64,000 bases of DNA from Sulfurospirillum sp. UBA4058 (GCA_002382085.1 DFZK01000010.1:62001-126000); one strand, 5' to 3'; shown: positions 8,016-17,574, counted from the stretch's first letter. Notes: generated by a model from the sequence alone, not told the origin. Translations and numbers: made by a program.

Positions 8016-9707
8016 TTAGGGAGCCGTCATTATACGCTTTTTCTTCCTAGCTTCTGCTTTAGCTCTCTTCACGTACAGCGGATTCTTTTCAAAAACAAAA
8101 AACGTATATTTATCATAATTAAACTGATCAATGGGATCGGGCATATTAAAATCTTTCATCGCGCGATACATATCATCAATATCTTCAGGAATCACCATAA
8201 AAAAGACTTTTCCATCGGTTGAATCTCTTTGGTACCAGCGGTCACTCGAGAGCCATTTGACCAGTTTCATGCCCTCGGTTTCGCTAAATTCAATCGGTCG
8301 AATATCAACCTCTCCATCGCTAAAAACCGTGTAAATATGTGAATCCCAATATTCTGCATAGCCAAAGTGAAGGTTTCGCGTCTTAAGCTCCTCCACCAAA
8401 GCGATGCGCTCATCGACAATACCTCTCCACTCTTTTGGGGAGACATAATTCCACGAAAGTCCGAGTGCAATCGTCAAACTAAGCGATAAGATCAATTTGA
8501 TAAAGAGTGAAAAAAAGCGCCACATGATGACATTACAGACTAAGATCATCATCAAAAATGGCGAGATGTAACGAATATTATTGCGTGCTGCCCACGCATG
8601 TTCATGCAGTGCCGTTGTCGAATACAAGATATAAATAATCGCAAATCCCACATACGAGAAGAGCACAAAAAAGCGCTCCGTTGCACTCATCTGATAAAAA
8701 GATCGCTTTACATGTAATGCTGGAATAATCAAAACAAACGGATAAAGTGCAAATTTTAAAAGGGAGATGATCCCTTCGAGCGAAGAGGCTCGCACACCCT
8801 CTGTCCACTCAGCACCAATAAAATTAAGCAGTCCCAAAAGAGCATGTGCTGCGTGTACGGGTAAGATTTCAAGTGAAACCAAACCTGCATTGTTCGCACC
8901 TCCTGCTAAATGCAAGCCTTCTAAAAGATTAAAATGTGCCATGGCGGCAAGCACCATCACAATACAGGCGAACGCAAAAATAATGATTCGTTTAATGGAT
9001 AAAAGGCGATACATCGCATGTTCAAATGTTTTTAGGCTATCGCGTGCAAAGTAGATACTCAGAGCCAATGCTCCAAAAAAAGGTGCGACATAGTAGACAA
9101 AAAAGCGTACAGGATTGGCAAGAACAAGCAGGTACAGCAAAATCATAAATACTATAAATGCTTTAATTTGCGTACTTTTACTAATCACATGAGGGCTGAG
9201 TTTTCGAAAGATAAACATAAATGCAATCATAAAAAGAAAATACCATGTGTACGCCGCTTCCCCGTAAAGCTCTCGCAGATACATCGGCGAGTATCCAATA
9301 CAGACAACCACGCCTCCCATCACGCTGGAGGCTCGCGAGAGCATCAGCGAACGTAAAAAGAGGTAGATAAAGACGATCATAAAAACACTGACTTCAAAGA
9401 CGGTAAACGCATGGGCAAAATAACCGTTTTTACCCGCGAGTACCCAAGGTATCACCAAAAGCTGCTTGTAAAAAACCCACAAATCGTTATTGACGTACCA
9501 CCAATGGCTCGGAAAAAAGCTCTCGGCTTGTACGATCTCTTCGGCCAAGATATTCGCGATCGCCGCGTCGGAATTGAAAAAAGCGCGATAGGTTTTAAAA
9601 ATATAAAAACTAATTTCGTAGAGCGTAAAGCCTAAAAGCAACAATGCTCCCAAAAAAGGGAGATTTTTTTTCAAAAGGGTTTTATAACAGAGTTTGTGAG
9701 GAGGCAT
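8016..9707 (-). CDS. Polytopic membrane protein, GT-C glycosyltransferase-like
   Basis: A 563-aa protein with about ten predicted transmembrane helices. A first large periplasmic loop carries FNSDAAIANILAEE, the acidic motif position expected of GT-C lipid-sugar transferases. The last 120 residues are hydrophilic and end in a lysine-rich tail. I do not recognise a specific family. Next to a DPM1-type GT2 gene the best inference is the transferase that uses the lipid-linked sugar in the periplasm, as in the GtrABC arrangement. It starts 3 nt after the stop of the upstream LOG gene. The palindrome TTACATGTAA lies between it and the GT2 gene (8005-8014). Confidence 0.55.
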   Translation of the reverse strand: MPPHKLCYKTLLKKNLPFLGALLLLGFTLYEISFYIFKTYRAFFNSDAAIANILAEEIVQAESFFPSHWWYVNNDLWVFYKQLLVIPWVLAGKNGYFAHAFTVFEVSVFMIVFIYLFLRSLMLSRASSVMGGVVVCIGYSPMYLRELYGEAAYTWYFLFMIAFMFIFRKLSPHVISKSTQIKAFIVFMILLYLLVLANPVRFFVYYVAPFFGALALSIYFARDSLKTFEHAMYRLLSIKRIIIFAFACIVMVLAAMAHFNLLEGLHLAGGANNAGLVSLEILPVHAAHALLGLLNFIGAEWTEGVRASSLEGIISLLKFALYPFVLIIPALHVKRSFYQMSATERFFVLFSYVGFAIIYILYSTTALHEHAWAARNNIRYISPFLMMILVCNVIMWRFFSLFIKLILSLSLTIALGLSWNYVSPKEWRGIVDERIALVEELKTRNLHFGYAEYWDSHIYTVFSDGEVDIRPIEFSETEGMKLVKWLSSDRWYQRDSTDGKVFFMVIPEDIDDMYRAMKDFNMPDPIDQFNYDKYTFFVFEKNPLYVKRAKAEARKKKRIMTAP

Positions 9708-9710
9708 CGT

Positions 9711-10448
9711 TTACTCTTGATTCGATAAATGCTCAATCGCTTTTTTGTAATAGCGACTCTCTTCCAAGCCTTCGGCTTTCAGGGCATTCGTATACACAAC
9801 CAAGCGTTCGTCGATTTGACGAACGATTTCGTCGAAATCATCGGTGAGCGTTATTAAATTCACGTCTTCCTCTCGAATCACACGGTTCTCGACCATTGTC
9901 GTTTTGATAAAATCGTACAATTTTTCCCAATAGCTTTTACCGTATAAAAAGATACTAATCTGCGTAATTTTTCCCGTTTGCGTCAACGTCAAAGCTTCAA
10001 AAAGCTCATCCAACGTTCCAAATCCGCCCGGAAAGATAACATACGAAAGTGAATATTTAATTAACATCACTTTTCGAACGAAAAAATAGTCGAAGCTTAG
10101 ATGCTTGGTCGTATAACGGTTACCCGATTGTTCGTGCGGCAGATTGATATTGAGTCCGATCGATTGTGCCTGTTTGGCATCAAATGCCCCTTTGTTCGCC
10201 GCTTCCATAATGCCGTGCGATCCGCCGGTTACGATCGTATAGCCTTTTTCACCGAGTCGACGGGCAAGCTCGTAGGCTTCTTGATAGTAATGATGCTCGG
10301 GATGGAACCTCGCACTGCCGAAAAATGTCACCGAAGGTCCTAAATCTTGCAATTCGTCAAACCCTTTGACAAAATCGGACATAATGCGAAGGACGCTCCA
10401 CTCGTTAGAGTGTTCGGTATCTTTAATATGGGAGGGTATTTTCATCAT
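9711..10448 (-). CDS. LOG-family Rossmann-fold protein (TIGR00730 type)
   Basis: About 245 aa. The motif PGGFGTLDELFEALTLTQ and the upstream GGSHGIMEAANKGAF identify the LOG/TIGR00730 family, once mislabelled lysine decarboxylase. Many members are cytokinin riboside 5'-monophosphate phosphoribohydrolases, others nucleotide 5'-monophosphate nucleosidases. I placed the start at the ATGATG at 10448, just beyond the fliY stop; an upstream in-frame start at 10526 would overlap fliY by 71 nt and is unlikely. It sits between the flagellar genes and the glycan cassette with no obvious link to either. Confidence 0.82.
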   Translation of the reverse strand: MMKIPSHIKDTEHSNEWSVLRIMSDFVKGFDELQDLGPSVTFFGSARFHPEHHYYQEAYELARRLGEKGYTIVTGGSHGIMEAANKGAFDAKQAQSIGLNINLPHEQSGNRYTTKHLSFDYFFVRKVMLIKYSLSYVIFPGGFGTLDELFEALTLTQTGKITQISIFLYGKSYWEKLYDFIKTTMVENRVIREEDVNLITLTDDFDEIVRQIDERLVVYTNALKAEGLEESRYYKKAIEHLSNQE

Positions 10449-10455
10449 TGCGTAC

Positions 10456-11328
10456 TTATCGTAATTTTTCCAAGCGTTCGCGCTTCGTGCCGATTTCTCC
10501 GATTTGAACGCCGAAGTTTCCGTCAACGATCACGACTTCGCCCATAGCAATGAGTTTATCGCCGACTAAAATTTCTAAAGGATCATTGGCAAGTTGGTCT
10601 AACTCGATAACAGAGCCTATATCCATGCTTAAAACATCTTTGAGCAACATCTTTTTAGATCCTATGCGCACGCGAATAGGAAGCTTAACGTCTTTAATCA
10701 ACTCGATATTGTTTAACTCTTCTTGCGTCATTCCTCCGGAGGAACGTTTGATTTCGGGAGCGGGTGCTTCCTCGAATAAGGAGACGCTCGGACTTTCTTT
10801 AGGAACGTTTACCGTCTCGCCGATAAGCGGCGACAACTCGTGCGTAATCGCAAACGAGATAACGTCATGCGAATGATGAATCGCTAAGTGATAAATAAAC
10901 AGTTTTTCAAACGCTTTAAAATCGACTTCTCCCATTGCATCGATATACTCGACGCTATCGATCTCAAATTCGATTTTAGGCATGTTTTTTTGACTGCCCA
11001 ACGAGCGTGAAAATGCACTCAAAATATTCGAGACGATCTCTTTAATCGCATCGAGATCTTCGGCGTCCATCTCCTCTTTTTCGTTTCCCTCTCCGCCGAG
11101 CATCATATCGCCGATGGCCGTAGCAATCGAAGTCGCAACGGTCACGCGCATTTGTCCGTGAACTTGACCGCCGACCGTGACGTCGAGCTTTGCCAAAGGC
11201 GGACTCAATTTTAATTTACTTTCGCCGTTTTCTTCTTTATTGAGCTCAACCGTAGGGGCAACGCCGGTAAGTCCTTCGATCGTCGAGACGATCTCTTGCT
11301 CCAATAACTGTACGAATGTTGTATTCAC
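10456..11328 (-). CDS. fliY: Flagellar motor switch protein FliY
   Basis: A 290-aa FliN-like switch protein. The C-terminal SpoA domain has the typical VRIGSKKMLLKDVLSM start and ends DGNFGVQIGEIGTKRERL. The N-terminal two thirds resemble the CheC/CheX-like part that campylobacterotan FliY carries. It forms part of the C-ring with FliM and FliG and helps set rotation direction. The start is GTG at 11326-11328 with an AGGGG ribosome site. It follows fliM by 15 nt in a flhF-flhG-orf-fliA-fliM-fliY run, the same order as in C. jejuni. Confidence 0.93.
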   Translation of the reverse strand: MNTTFVQLLEQEIVSTIEGLTGVAPTVELNKEENGESKLKLSPPLAKLDVTVGGQVHGQMRVTVATSIATAIGDMMLGGEGNEKEEMDAEDLDAIKEIVSNILSAFSRSLGSQKNMPKIEFEIDSVEYIDAMGEVDFKAFEKLFIYHLAIHHSHDVISFAITHELSPLIGETVNVPKESPSVSLFEEAPAPEIKRSSGGMTQEELNNIELIKDVKLPIRVRIGSKKMLLKDVLSMDIGSVIELDQLANDPLEILVGDKLIAMGEVVIVDGNFGVQIGEIGTKRERLEKLR

Positions 11329-11343
11329 GTTTTTCCCCTATGC

Positions 11344-12399
11344 CTATATTTGCGTTTCAAACGACGATATTTTTGATTTTCGGATTTGTTCCAACTCTTC
11401 AAGCGCACTTTTAATTTCATCTTTATCGGTACGAACCAATTCTTCGATTTTAATCGATTTGCGAAAACGGTGCAAACCGATTTCGGCTAAGAAAAGCTCT
11501 TTTTTATCGATCATAACGATCGCTTTATCGTCGGCGGCGCGATCCAAACGGATAATGTCGCCCTTTTTAAGATCTAAAAGTTCCCCCACGCTTAATTCCG
11601 CCCTGCCGATAATCGCTTCGTTAAAGACTTCCGCACGCGAAATCAAGGTATTAAGCTCTTTATTACGGCTCTTTTTAGCACTCGTTTCACCGAGCATAAT
11701 ATCGCGGTTTGCCAAGCGCGATAAAATCGGCTCAAGGTAAATAACGGGATAACAAAGGTTAATCATACCGCTGGAGTTACCGATGATAATCTCCATGACC
11801 ACCATAATGACGATTTCGTTTTGCGAAACGATTTGCACGACGTTGGGACTGGACTCTTTGGTCTCAACGGTCGGGTACATGTCGGTAATCGGAGCCCAAC
11901 CCTCTTTCAAGCGTTGCATGATAATGCGTAAAATCGCATCCAAAAGATTGAGCTCGATATCGGTGAGTTCCCTTGTGGCTTCATACGCTTCACCCATCCC
12001 TCCGAGCAATCGATCGATCATCGGAAATGCGATGGAGGGATTAATCTCGATAATGCAATTGCCATCAAGCGGCTTAATCGAAAAGACGTTAAAACTCGTC
12101 GGACTCGGAAGCGACATCAAAAATTCGCCGTACGTCATCTGATCGACGGAGTGAAGTTGGATTTCGACGATACTTCGCATAATGGACGAAATCTGAGATG
12201 CTAGATTTCTTGCCATTTTGTCGTGAATACCCTTCACCGCGCGTAGTTGTTCTTTAGAGACGCGGTTTGGGCGTTTAAAGTCGTAAAGAATGACTTGTTT
12301 CGTCTCGCCGGTATCGCCTTCGCTAATCAGCGAATCGCCGTCTTCTTCGACAACTTCTAAAAGGGCGTCAATCTCTTCTTGACTTAAAATATCAGCCAT
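11344..12399 (-). CDS. fliM: Flagellar motor switch protein FliM
   Basis: A 351-aa C-ring protein. The N-terminus MADILSQEEIDALL is the CheY-binding segment. The middle domain has LGGMGE and the GxxxGMINLCYP segment, and the C-terminal SpoA domain occupies about residues 255-330. The ATG lies inside the last codons of fliA (8-nt overlap). Length and motifs are complete. Confidence 0.97.
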   Translation of the reverse strand: MADILSQEEIDALLEVVEEDGDSLISEGDTGETKQVILYDFKRPNRVSKEQLRAVKGIHDKMARNLASQISSIMRSIVEIQLHSVDQMTYGEFLMSLPSPTSFNVFSIKPLDGNCIIEINPSIAFPMIDRLLGGMGEAYEATRELTDIELNLLDAILRIIMQRLKEGWAPITDMYPTVETKESSPNVVQIVSQNEIVIMVVMEIIIGNSSGMINLCYPVIYLEPILSRLANRDIMLGETSAKKSRNKELNTLISRAEVFNEAIIGRAELSVGELLDLKKGDIIRLDRAADDKAIVMIDKKELFLAEIGLHRFRKSIKIEELVRTDKDEIKSALEELEQIRKSKISSFETQI

Positions 12400-13105
12400 G
12401 GTATAGTCCCAACCGTTCTTTAATCTTCGCTAAAAGCTTCTTATGAATCTGAGAAATTCTCGACTCGCTAATCTCCAATATCTCACTAATTTCTTTTAAA
12501 TTGAGTTCTTCAAAATAGTAGAGCTGAATAATCATCTGCTCTCGTTCGCCAAACGTCGATAAAATAGTGTGAACCATCTCTAAAAGCTGGTCTTTTTCGA
12601 CTTTCTGTGCCGTATCTTCGCCGGAAAGTACGGTAATTTGTTCATTTAGCGACATCACCGAAACGATCATCGCGCTGTTACGCGCTTCGGCGATTTTTTC
12701 AATATCTTCGTTTAAGATGTTTGCCAAATAAGCGTCATCCGGCTCTTCACCGTGTTCACCTAAATAAGCGGTAATTTCTTGATCGACCAGTTTAATCAAA
12801 CGTCGATTGGAACGACTCATCGTATCCAAAGAGCGTAAAAAATCGAGCATTGCTCCGTAGACACGCTTTTTCCCGTATCCCCAAAAGGAGTCGTTTTGTT
12901 CTTTATCGTAACGGCGCGAGAGCTTAATCATCTCTTCGGTTCCGATCGAAATAAGATCGTTCACGTCAACCGAAGAAGGCAAACGCTCTCTTAAACGATA
13001 CGCCATCGCCCTTACGGCGGGAAGGTACTGCAAAACAAGCTCGTCTTGCTCTTTTTTTAAATTTTGACTGTACGGGTTAGGCTGCTTTTTTAACGTAGGA
13101 TTCAT
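12392..13105 (-). CDS. fliA: Flagellar sigma factor 28
   Basis: A 237-aa group 3 sigma factor for late flagellar genes. Region 2 carries the core-binding and -10 recognition segments (LISIGTEEMIKLSRRY, YGKKRVYGAMLDFLRSLD). Region 4 ends in the helix-turn-helix LKEISEILEISESRISQIHKK (about 201-220). It overlaps the small membrane protein upstream by 29 nt and fliM downstream by 8 nt, so its translation is tightly embedded in the operon. An anti-sigma FlgM gene is not in this window. Confidence 0.96.
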   Translation of the reverse strand: MNPTLKKQPNPYSQNLKKEQDELVLQYLPAVRAMAYRLRERLPSSVDVNDLISIGTEEMIKLSRRYDKEQNDSFWGYGKKRVYGAMLDFLRSLDTMSRSNRRLIKLVDQEITAYLGEHGEEPDDAYLANILNEDIEKIAEARNSAMIVSVMSLNEQITVLSGEDTAQKVEKDQLLEMVHTILSTFGEREQMIIQLYYFEELNLKEISEILEISESRISQIHKKLLAKIKERLGLYHG

Positions 13106-13445
13106 GACTCTCCGTTGAGCCTTTCACGAGCTTTTCATACTGTTGGTTCATCAAATCGATACCGCTTAATAAATTATCCATAATTTTTTCCCTGTCTTCA
13201 AGTTCATGGATAAAATAATCCCCGATCTCTTCATGCTCTTTTTTGTTAAAAATATAGGTGCTCAATCGATCAAAATCGAAGAAATTCATAATGGCGACGT
13301 GAATAATCAAATAAAACGTAAGCGTAATCTCCAAGGTGTAAAAGAGCATCTCCTCGGGTTCGCTAAAATTTAAAATTGAAAACGCCAAACCGATAAAAAA
13401 TCCGCACACGGTAAAAAAATAGATAAAATTGTCTGATTTGACCAT
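13077..13445 (-). CDS. Small conserved membrane protein between flhG and fliA
   Basis: About 122 aa, with two predicted transmembrane helices (about 8-26 and 33-52) and a charged C-terminal half. I chose the ATG at 13445, which has an AAAGG 9 nt upstream; an in-frame TTG at 13451 is less likely. A similar small protein occupies the same position between flhG and fliA in C. jejuni (Cj0062 region). Its function is unknown. The 29-nt overlap with the fliA start suggests translational coupling. Confidence 0.7.
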   Translation of the reverse strand: MVKSDNFIYFFTVCGFFIGLAFSILNFSEPEEMLFYTLEITLTFYLIIHVAIMNFFDFDRLSTYIFNKKEHEEIGDYFIHELEDREKIMDNLLSGIDLMNQQYEKLVKGSTESHESYVKKAA

Positions 13446-13467
13446 GCCCAACCTTTGTGAAATGTAT

Positions 13468-14343
13468 CTAAAATTGCTCTATAATACGCTTAAAGAAGCT
13501 TCCGAAGCTCTTATTCGTATCACTTTGAAGCACTTTTCGTTCCAATTTATACACCAGATTATTGACGATACGCTTCATATCCAAAGACGCCAACGAATTG
13601 GGTGCGTCGTTGGTAAAAAGCGTGCGTTGTTTAATGCTCTTTGAGACGATTTTATCTTCGGGGAGTTTTCCGATCAGATTGAGTTTTAATCCGTTGCCGA
13701 TATTGGCTTGAGCGACTTTATTAATCTTATCAAAAACGAGTTGCGCCTCTTTTTCGCTCTTAACCATATTTAAAATCAGATGAATATACGATTGGGTTTT
13801 ACTCGTAATTTTAATTGTCGCGTACGCATCGGTAATTGCGGCGGGATCGGGGACGGTTACGACGATGACTTCGTCGGCGGCTTCAAGAAAAAGCTGAATA
13901 TGCTCTCCGATACCCGCTCCCGTGTCGATAATCATAAAATCCAAATCATCAAGCACTTTTGTCTCTTCCAAAAAACGTTCGAATAAAAACTGTTCGGAAT
14001 ACTTCAGAATCTCGTCACCGCTTTCTCCGGGAATCAAGATAAGATTCTTTTTAATCGGAACGATGACGTCGTTTAAAGAGCATTCGCCTTTGAGTACATG
14101 TAAGATATTTTTATCGATACGCACGTTTAAAATAACGTCCAAATTCGCAAGACCGATGTCGGCATCGAAAAGCCCGACTTTATAACCGTTATTGGCTAAA
14201 ATGTTTGCCATATTGGCGCTGATAGTGCTTTTACCTACGCCTCCTTTACCGCTCGTGATCGCGATAAATTTCGTGCGGCTTGCCGCCTCGCCGCTTGATG
14301 CCGCACCGACGAGCTCTTGAAGTTTATTTGCTTGCGTTTGCAT
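13468..14343 (-). CDS. flhG: Flagellar number regulator FlhG (MinD-like ATPase)
   Basis: A 291-aa ParA/MinD-family ATPase that works with FlhF to set flagellar number and place. The deviant Walker A SGKGGVGKST (about 31-40), the DADIGLANLD switch and the DTGAG Walker B-like motif are present, plus the C-terminal membrane-targeting helix. The ATG at 14343 follows an excellent AGAGGTGAAC; the upstream in-frame TTG at 14364 is rejected. It overlaps the flhF end by 20 nt. Confidence 0.95.
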   Translation of the reverse strand: MQTQANKLQELVGAASSGEAASRTKFIAITSGKGGVGKSTISANMANILANNGYKVGLFDADIGLANLDVILNVRIDKNILHVLKGECSLNDVIVPIKKNLILIPGESGDEILKYSEQFLFERFLEETKVLDDLDFMIIDTGAGIGEHIQLFLEAADEVIVVTVPDPAAITDAYATIKITSKTQSYIHLILNMVKSEKEAQLVFDKINKVAQANIGNGLKLNLIGKLPEDKIVSKSIKQRTLFTNDAPNSLASLDMKRIVNNLVYKLERKVLQSDTNKSFGSFFKRIIEQF

Positions 14344-15601
14344 GTTCACCTCTTTTTTTCTCAAAACCGTCTAAAATACACTCGACTAAAAAATCGCTGG
14401 AGGCGGGAACGATATCGTCTGGAACCTCTTGCCCGATCGAAAAGTAACTCACGGGCTTGTCGATATCGTAGATCAAAGAAAAAATCGTTCCAAAAACTTT
14501 GGTTTCGTCGAATTTGGTAAAAATAAGCGTGTCGATCGTTAAAAAGGAGAAGTTATGATAAATCTCTTTGAGGTCTTCGAGTTTGCTTCCCGCGGAAAGC
14601 ACTAAATTGACGTCGATTTGAAGATCGCTTTTTTGAAGGAACGTGTTGAGCTTCAGTAATTTTTCTTTATCGTACTGCGAACTTCCGACCGTATCGATCA
14701 AAATGACGTCGCAATGGCTGAGCGACGAGAGCGCTTGGTTAAAATCGTTCGGTTCTACCACGTCTTCGATCGGCAAGCGCATCATTTTAGCGTATTGAAA
14801 AAGCTGTTCCACCGCTCCGATGCGATAGGTATCAAGCGTTATAATGCCGACTTTGGCGCGTTTTTCCTGAATATACGAATAGCGCGCCGCCAACTTGGCG
14901 ATCGTTGTCGTCTTTCCCACGCCAGTAGGTCCGACAAACATCATAATGCGCTTGCTTCCTTTGGGAAGCTCGGTTTCCATACGTACGGGAATCAATTTGC
15001 GAAGCAAAACTTGAAAATAGCGTTTAATTGTCTCGGAACTGTTTTTCATACGACTGGGCATATGTTCCAACGTCAAATTCATAATATTTTCAAGATGATC
15101 TTCGCCCATGCCGCTGGTTTTGGCAAGTTTATAAATTTCGGCGAACTCGGAGGGAATCGCCAAATGATTGCGATGGTGCGCTTTTTCTTCCCAAAACATC
15201 TCTTGAATCAACTTGATTTTATCGGCAAGTTTGGTAATCTCGCTTTTAATTTCGCCGATACTTTCGATATTTTGAGCTTTATCGACGGCTTTGGAGGAGC
15301 TGCCGAAACTTCCCGTATCGCCCGTTGCTTGGGCAATTTGGGAAATCTGTTTCGCCGCCTCGGAGAGGCTCAACAATACGTCCTCGCCGCTTTTGTATTT
15401 TGACTCGATCTTAGGTTCTGACTTTTGCACGGGAAGCTGTTCTTCGTCCACCGCGACCACCACTTCGTAAAGCGCGCTCGTGCTAATCGTCTTTTTGCGC
15501 AGTTGTTTGGTGCTGATGACTAAAGCATTCTCGCCGCACTCACGTTGAGCGAGTTTGAGTGCTTCTGCCGGTGTTTCACCGCTAAACGTATGAAATTTCA
15601 C
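14324..15601 (-). CDS. flhF: Flagellar SRP-like GTPase FlhF
   Basis: A 425-aa SRP54/FtsY-family GTPase that marks the cell pole for flagellar assembly. Its N-terminal B domain (about 1-140) is variable. The NG domain begins near residue 150 and has G1 VGPTGVGKTT (223-232), the DTYRIGA motif, the DTVGSS G3 and the TKFDE G4. The start is GTG at 15599-15601, just after folK. In C. jejuni FlhF is also needed for sigma-54 flagellar gene activation. Confidence 0.96.
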   Translation of the reverse strand: MKFHTFSGETPAEALKLAQRECGENALVISTKQLRKKTISTSALYEVVVAVDEEQLPVQKSEPKIESKYKSGEDVLLSLSEAAKQISQIAQATGDTGSFGSSSKAVDKAQNIESIGEIKSEITKLADKIKLIQEMFWEEKAHHRNHLAIPSEFAEIYKLAKTSGMGEDHLENIMNLTLEHMPSRMKNSSETIKRYFQVLLRKLIPVRMETELPKGSKRIMMFVGPTGVGKTTTIAKLAARYSYIQEKRAKVGIITLDTYRIGAVEQLFQYAKMMRLPIEDVVEPNDFNQALSSLSHCDVILIDTVGSSQYDKEKLLKLNTFLQKSDLQIDVNLVLSAGSKLEDLKEIYHNFSFLTIDTLIFTKFDETKVFGTIFSLIYDIDKPVSYFSIGQEVPDDIVPASSDFLVECILDGFEKKRGEHANASK

Positions 15602-15604
15602 CCA

Positions 15605-16072
15605 TTATCCTTTGAAACGTTTTAGCATAAAAAGCGGAACGACGACCGATAAACGTTCGCTCCACCTCGGATGCGGAAGCGTCAACCGTGAATCGTTGCA
15701 TCGAAGACGATCGAAAAATATTATATCCAAATCAAGCGTTCTTGGTCCATTTTTAAAGCGTCTCACGCGTTTAAATCGCTTCTCTACATGTAAAAGCATC
15801 GTAAGCAAGGCTTTGACATGTAAAGAAGTCTCTACGAGCATTACCGCATTGTGAAAATCGTTTTGTTCGTAATAGCCAAAAGGCGGATTTTGCAAAACGG
15901 GCGAACTCTCTTGGATACGCAAACGCGGATCGTTTAGGAAAAACCGATAGAGGTTGCGAAAACGTTTTTTAACGTCTCCCTCATTGCCTCCGATACCGAT
16001 CAATGCTTCGTATTTGAACCGTTTGGGTAAAGACGAACGCATCGGGAAAAAACGGATTTTTTCTAATTTCAC
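15605..16072 (-). CDS. folK: 2-amino-4-hydroxy-6-hydroxymethyldihydropteridine pyrophosphokinase
   Basis: A 155-aa HPPK of folate synthesis, transferring pyrophosphate from ATP to hydroxymethyl-dihydropterin. Recognised motifs are IGIGGNEGDVKKRFR near the start, the NAVMLVET strand and the signature GPRTLDLDIIFFD (about 119-131) with its metal-binding Asp pair. The start is GTG at 16070-16072 and overlaps the pepQ stop. The position beside flhF is conserved in C. jejuni. Confidence 0.94.
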   Translation of the reverse strand: MKLEKIRFFPMRSSLPKRFKYEALIGIGGNEGDVKKRFRNLYRFFLNDPRLRIQESSPVLQNPPFGYYEQNDFHNAVMLVETSLHVKALLTMLLHVEKRFKRVRRFKNGPRTLDLDIIFFDRLRCNDSRLTLPHPRWSERLSVVVPLFMLKRFKG

Positions 16073-17094
16073 CCCATAACCTCGGCACCGTTTGCGCGTA
16101 CGATGATCGTATCTTCGATGCGCACGCCAAACGCTCCGGGTAGATAAATCCCCGGTTCGATCGTAAAGACCATATTTTCTTCAATAATCGTGGATGAACG
16201 CGCGCCGATTACGGGAAGTTCGTGAATATCCAGTCCCACGCCGTGTCCCGTCGAATGCACGAAATACTCTCCAAATCCCGCCTTCTCGATGACGTCGCGC
16301 GCGGCTTTGTCGATCTCTTTGGCTTGAACGCCCGCACGTACCGTTTTTAGTGCCGCCTCTTGAGCAAATAAGACGGTATCGTAGACTTTTTGTCGGAGCG
16401 TATCGTTAAAGCGTTGCTCTTTTTCAAAGTCGAAACGATCGTGAAAGTAGCTCGTACGCGTACGATCGGAACAATACCGACGGTATTTGACGCCCGCATC
16501 AAGTAACACGAGTTCGCCCTGCCCTAAACGCTTATCGGTAGGAAGTGCATGCGGCTTGGCGGCATTTTCGCCGAAGGCAACGATCGGATCGAAACTGAGT
16601 CCCAACGCTCCCTCATTTTTAAAGATCGCTTCGGCTTCAAAAAAAGCACGTCTCTCGTCGACGCCTTCGTGCGCTTTTAAAAATTCCCCAAAGCGCGTAA
16701 ACGCCTCTTTCCCGTACCGTGCCGCTTGCTTCAAAATCGTCAACTCGGCTTCGCTTTTCACGATACGTTTTTCCTGCGAGAAGTTGGCTTTTCGCTGCAA
16801 ACGGACGTTCAGTTTGGAACTCAAACGCTCATATGCATCCACGCTCCACTCGCTCGGATTGTAGAGTAAACGTGAAATGCCGCTTTTTCGTACCAGCAAA
16901 CGAACCGTCTTCAACAAATCGCGTCTGTCGCCTAAGATGACCTCGGCATTGCGAATCGCCTCCTTTGCTTCGGTCGTATAACGCGCGTCGGTAATGAAAA
17001 ACGCTTCGCTGCCGAGCTTGAGAAAGATCGCGTTATCGCACGAGAAGCCGCATTCGAAATACTGTGCGTTTTCGTCTTTGAGGATATAATTCAT
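16069..17094 (-). CDS. Aminopeptidase P / Xaa-Pro dipeptidase family protein
   Basis: A 341-aa M24-family metallopeptidase that removes N-terminal residues before proline. The C-terminal pita-bread domain has the metal ligands in order: LLDAGVKYRRYCSDRTRT (two Asp), STGHGVGLDIHELP (His) and MVFTIEPGIY (Glu). The N-terminal creatinase-like domain spans about 1-120. It lies between aroQ (abutting) and folK (ATGA overlap), as in related genomes. Confidence 0.93.
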   Translation of the reverse strand: MNYILKDENAQYFECGFSCDNAIFLKLGSEAFFITDARYTTEAKEAIRNAEVILGDRRDLLKTVRLLVRKSGISRLLYNPSEWSVDAYERLSSKLNVRLQRKANFSQEKRIVKSEAELTILKQAARYGKEAFTRFGEFLKAHEGVDERRAFFEAEAIFKNEGALGLSFDPIVAFGENAAKPHALPTDKRLGQGELVLLDAGVKYRRYCSDRTRTSYFHDRFDFEKEQRFNDTLRQKVYDTVLFAQEAALKTVRAGVQAKEIDKAARDVIEKAGFGEYFVHSTGHGVGLDIHELPVIGARSSTIIEENMVFTIEPGIYLPGAFGVRIEDTIIVRANGAEVMG

Positions 17095-17574
17095 TTACGC
17101 TTTGGCTTGTCCGGCGGCTTGTGCTTTGCGAAGCGCATCGAGTTCGCCGAGCATTTGCATCATCGAAATCATTGCCAAGTGATAGCCAAAAGGTCCAAAA
17201 CCGCTAATTTGACCGGTACAAACGGCCGCCGTCATACTTTTTTGACGAAACTCTTCTCTGCGGTAGATATTGCTGATATGCACTTCGATAGCGGGAAGAG
17301 AAACTGCACTGATCGCGTCGCGAATCGCGATAGAGGTATGCGTATACGCCGCCGGATTGATGATCATACCGTCCGCATCGCCTAAGCACTCTTGGATTTT
17401 ATCGACGATTTCACCTTCCAAATTGGATTGAAAAAATTCGATTTCAAAATTATTTTGCTTTGCAACCGCTTCCATTTGCGTATGGATTTCTTCCAATTTC
17501 ATTGCACCGTAAACGTTTTGTTCGCGATGACCGAGCATATTGAGATTAGGACCTTGAATCACGACTATTTTCAT
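17095..17574 (-). CDS. aroQ: Type II 3-dehydroquinate dehydratase
   Basis: A 159-aa type II dehydroquinase, the third step of the shikimate pathway. The active-site segments are GPNLNMLGHREQNVYG (with catalytic Tyr near residue 22), NPAAYTHTS and EVHISNIYRREEFR. The C-terminal tail is Ala/Gln-rich. It starts a minus-strand operon aroQ-pepQ-folK-flhF and lies divergent from the MqnF-like gene. Confidence 0.96.
   Translation of the reverse strand: MKIVVIQGPNLNMLGHREQNVYGAMKLEEIHTQMEAVAKQNNFEIEFFQSNLEGEIVDKIQECLGDADGMIINPAAYTHTSIAIRDAISAVSLPAIEVHISNIYRREEFRQKSMTAAVCTGQISGFGPFGYHLAMISMMQMLGELDALRKAQAAGQAKA

Noticed and set aside
9711..10448. Lysine decarboxylase
   Set aside because: Old misannotation of the LOG/TIGR00730 family; PGGFGT is a nucleotide-sugar phosphoribohydrolase motif.
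10449..10526. N-terminal extension of the LOG-family protein
   Set aside because: It would overlap fliY by 71 nt and is not homologous in feel to the family; the ATGATG at 10448 fits better.
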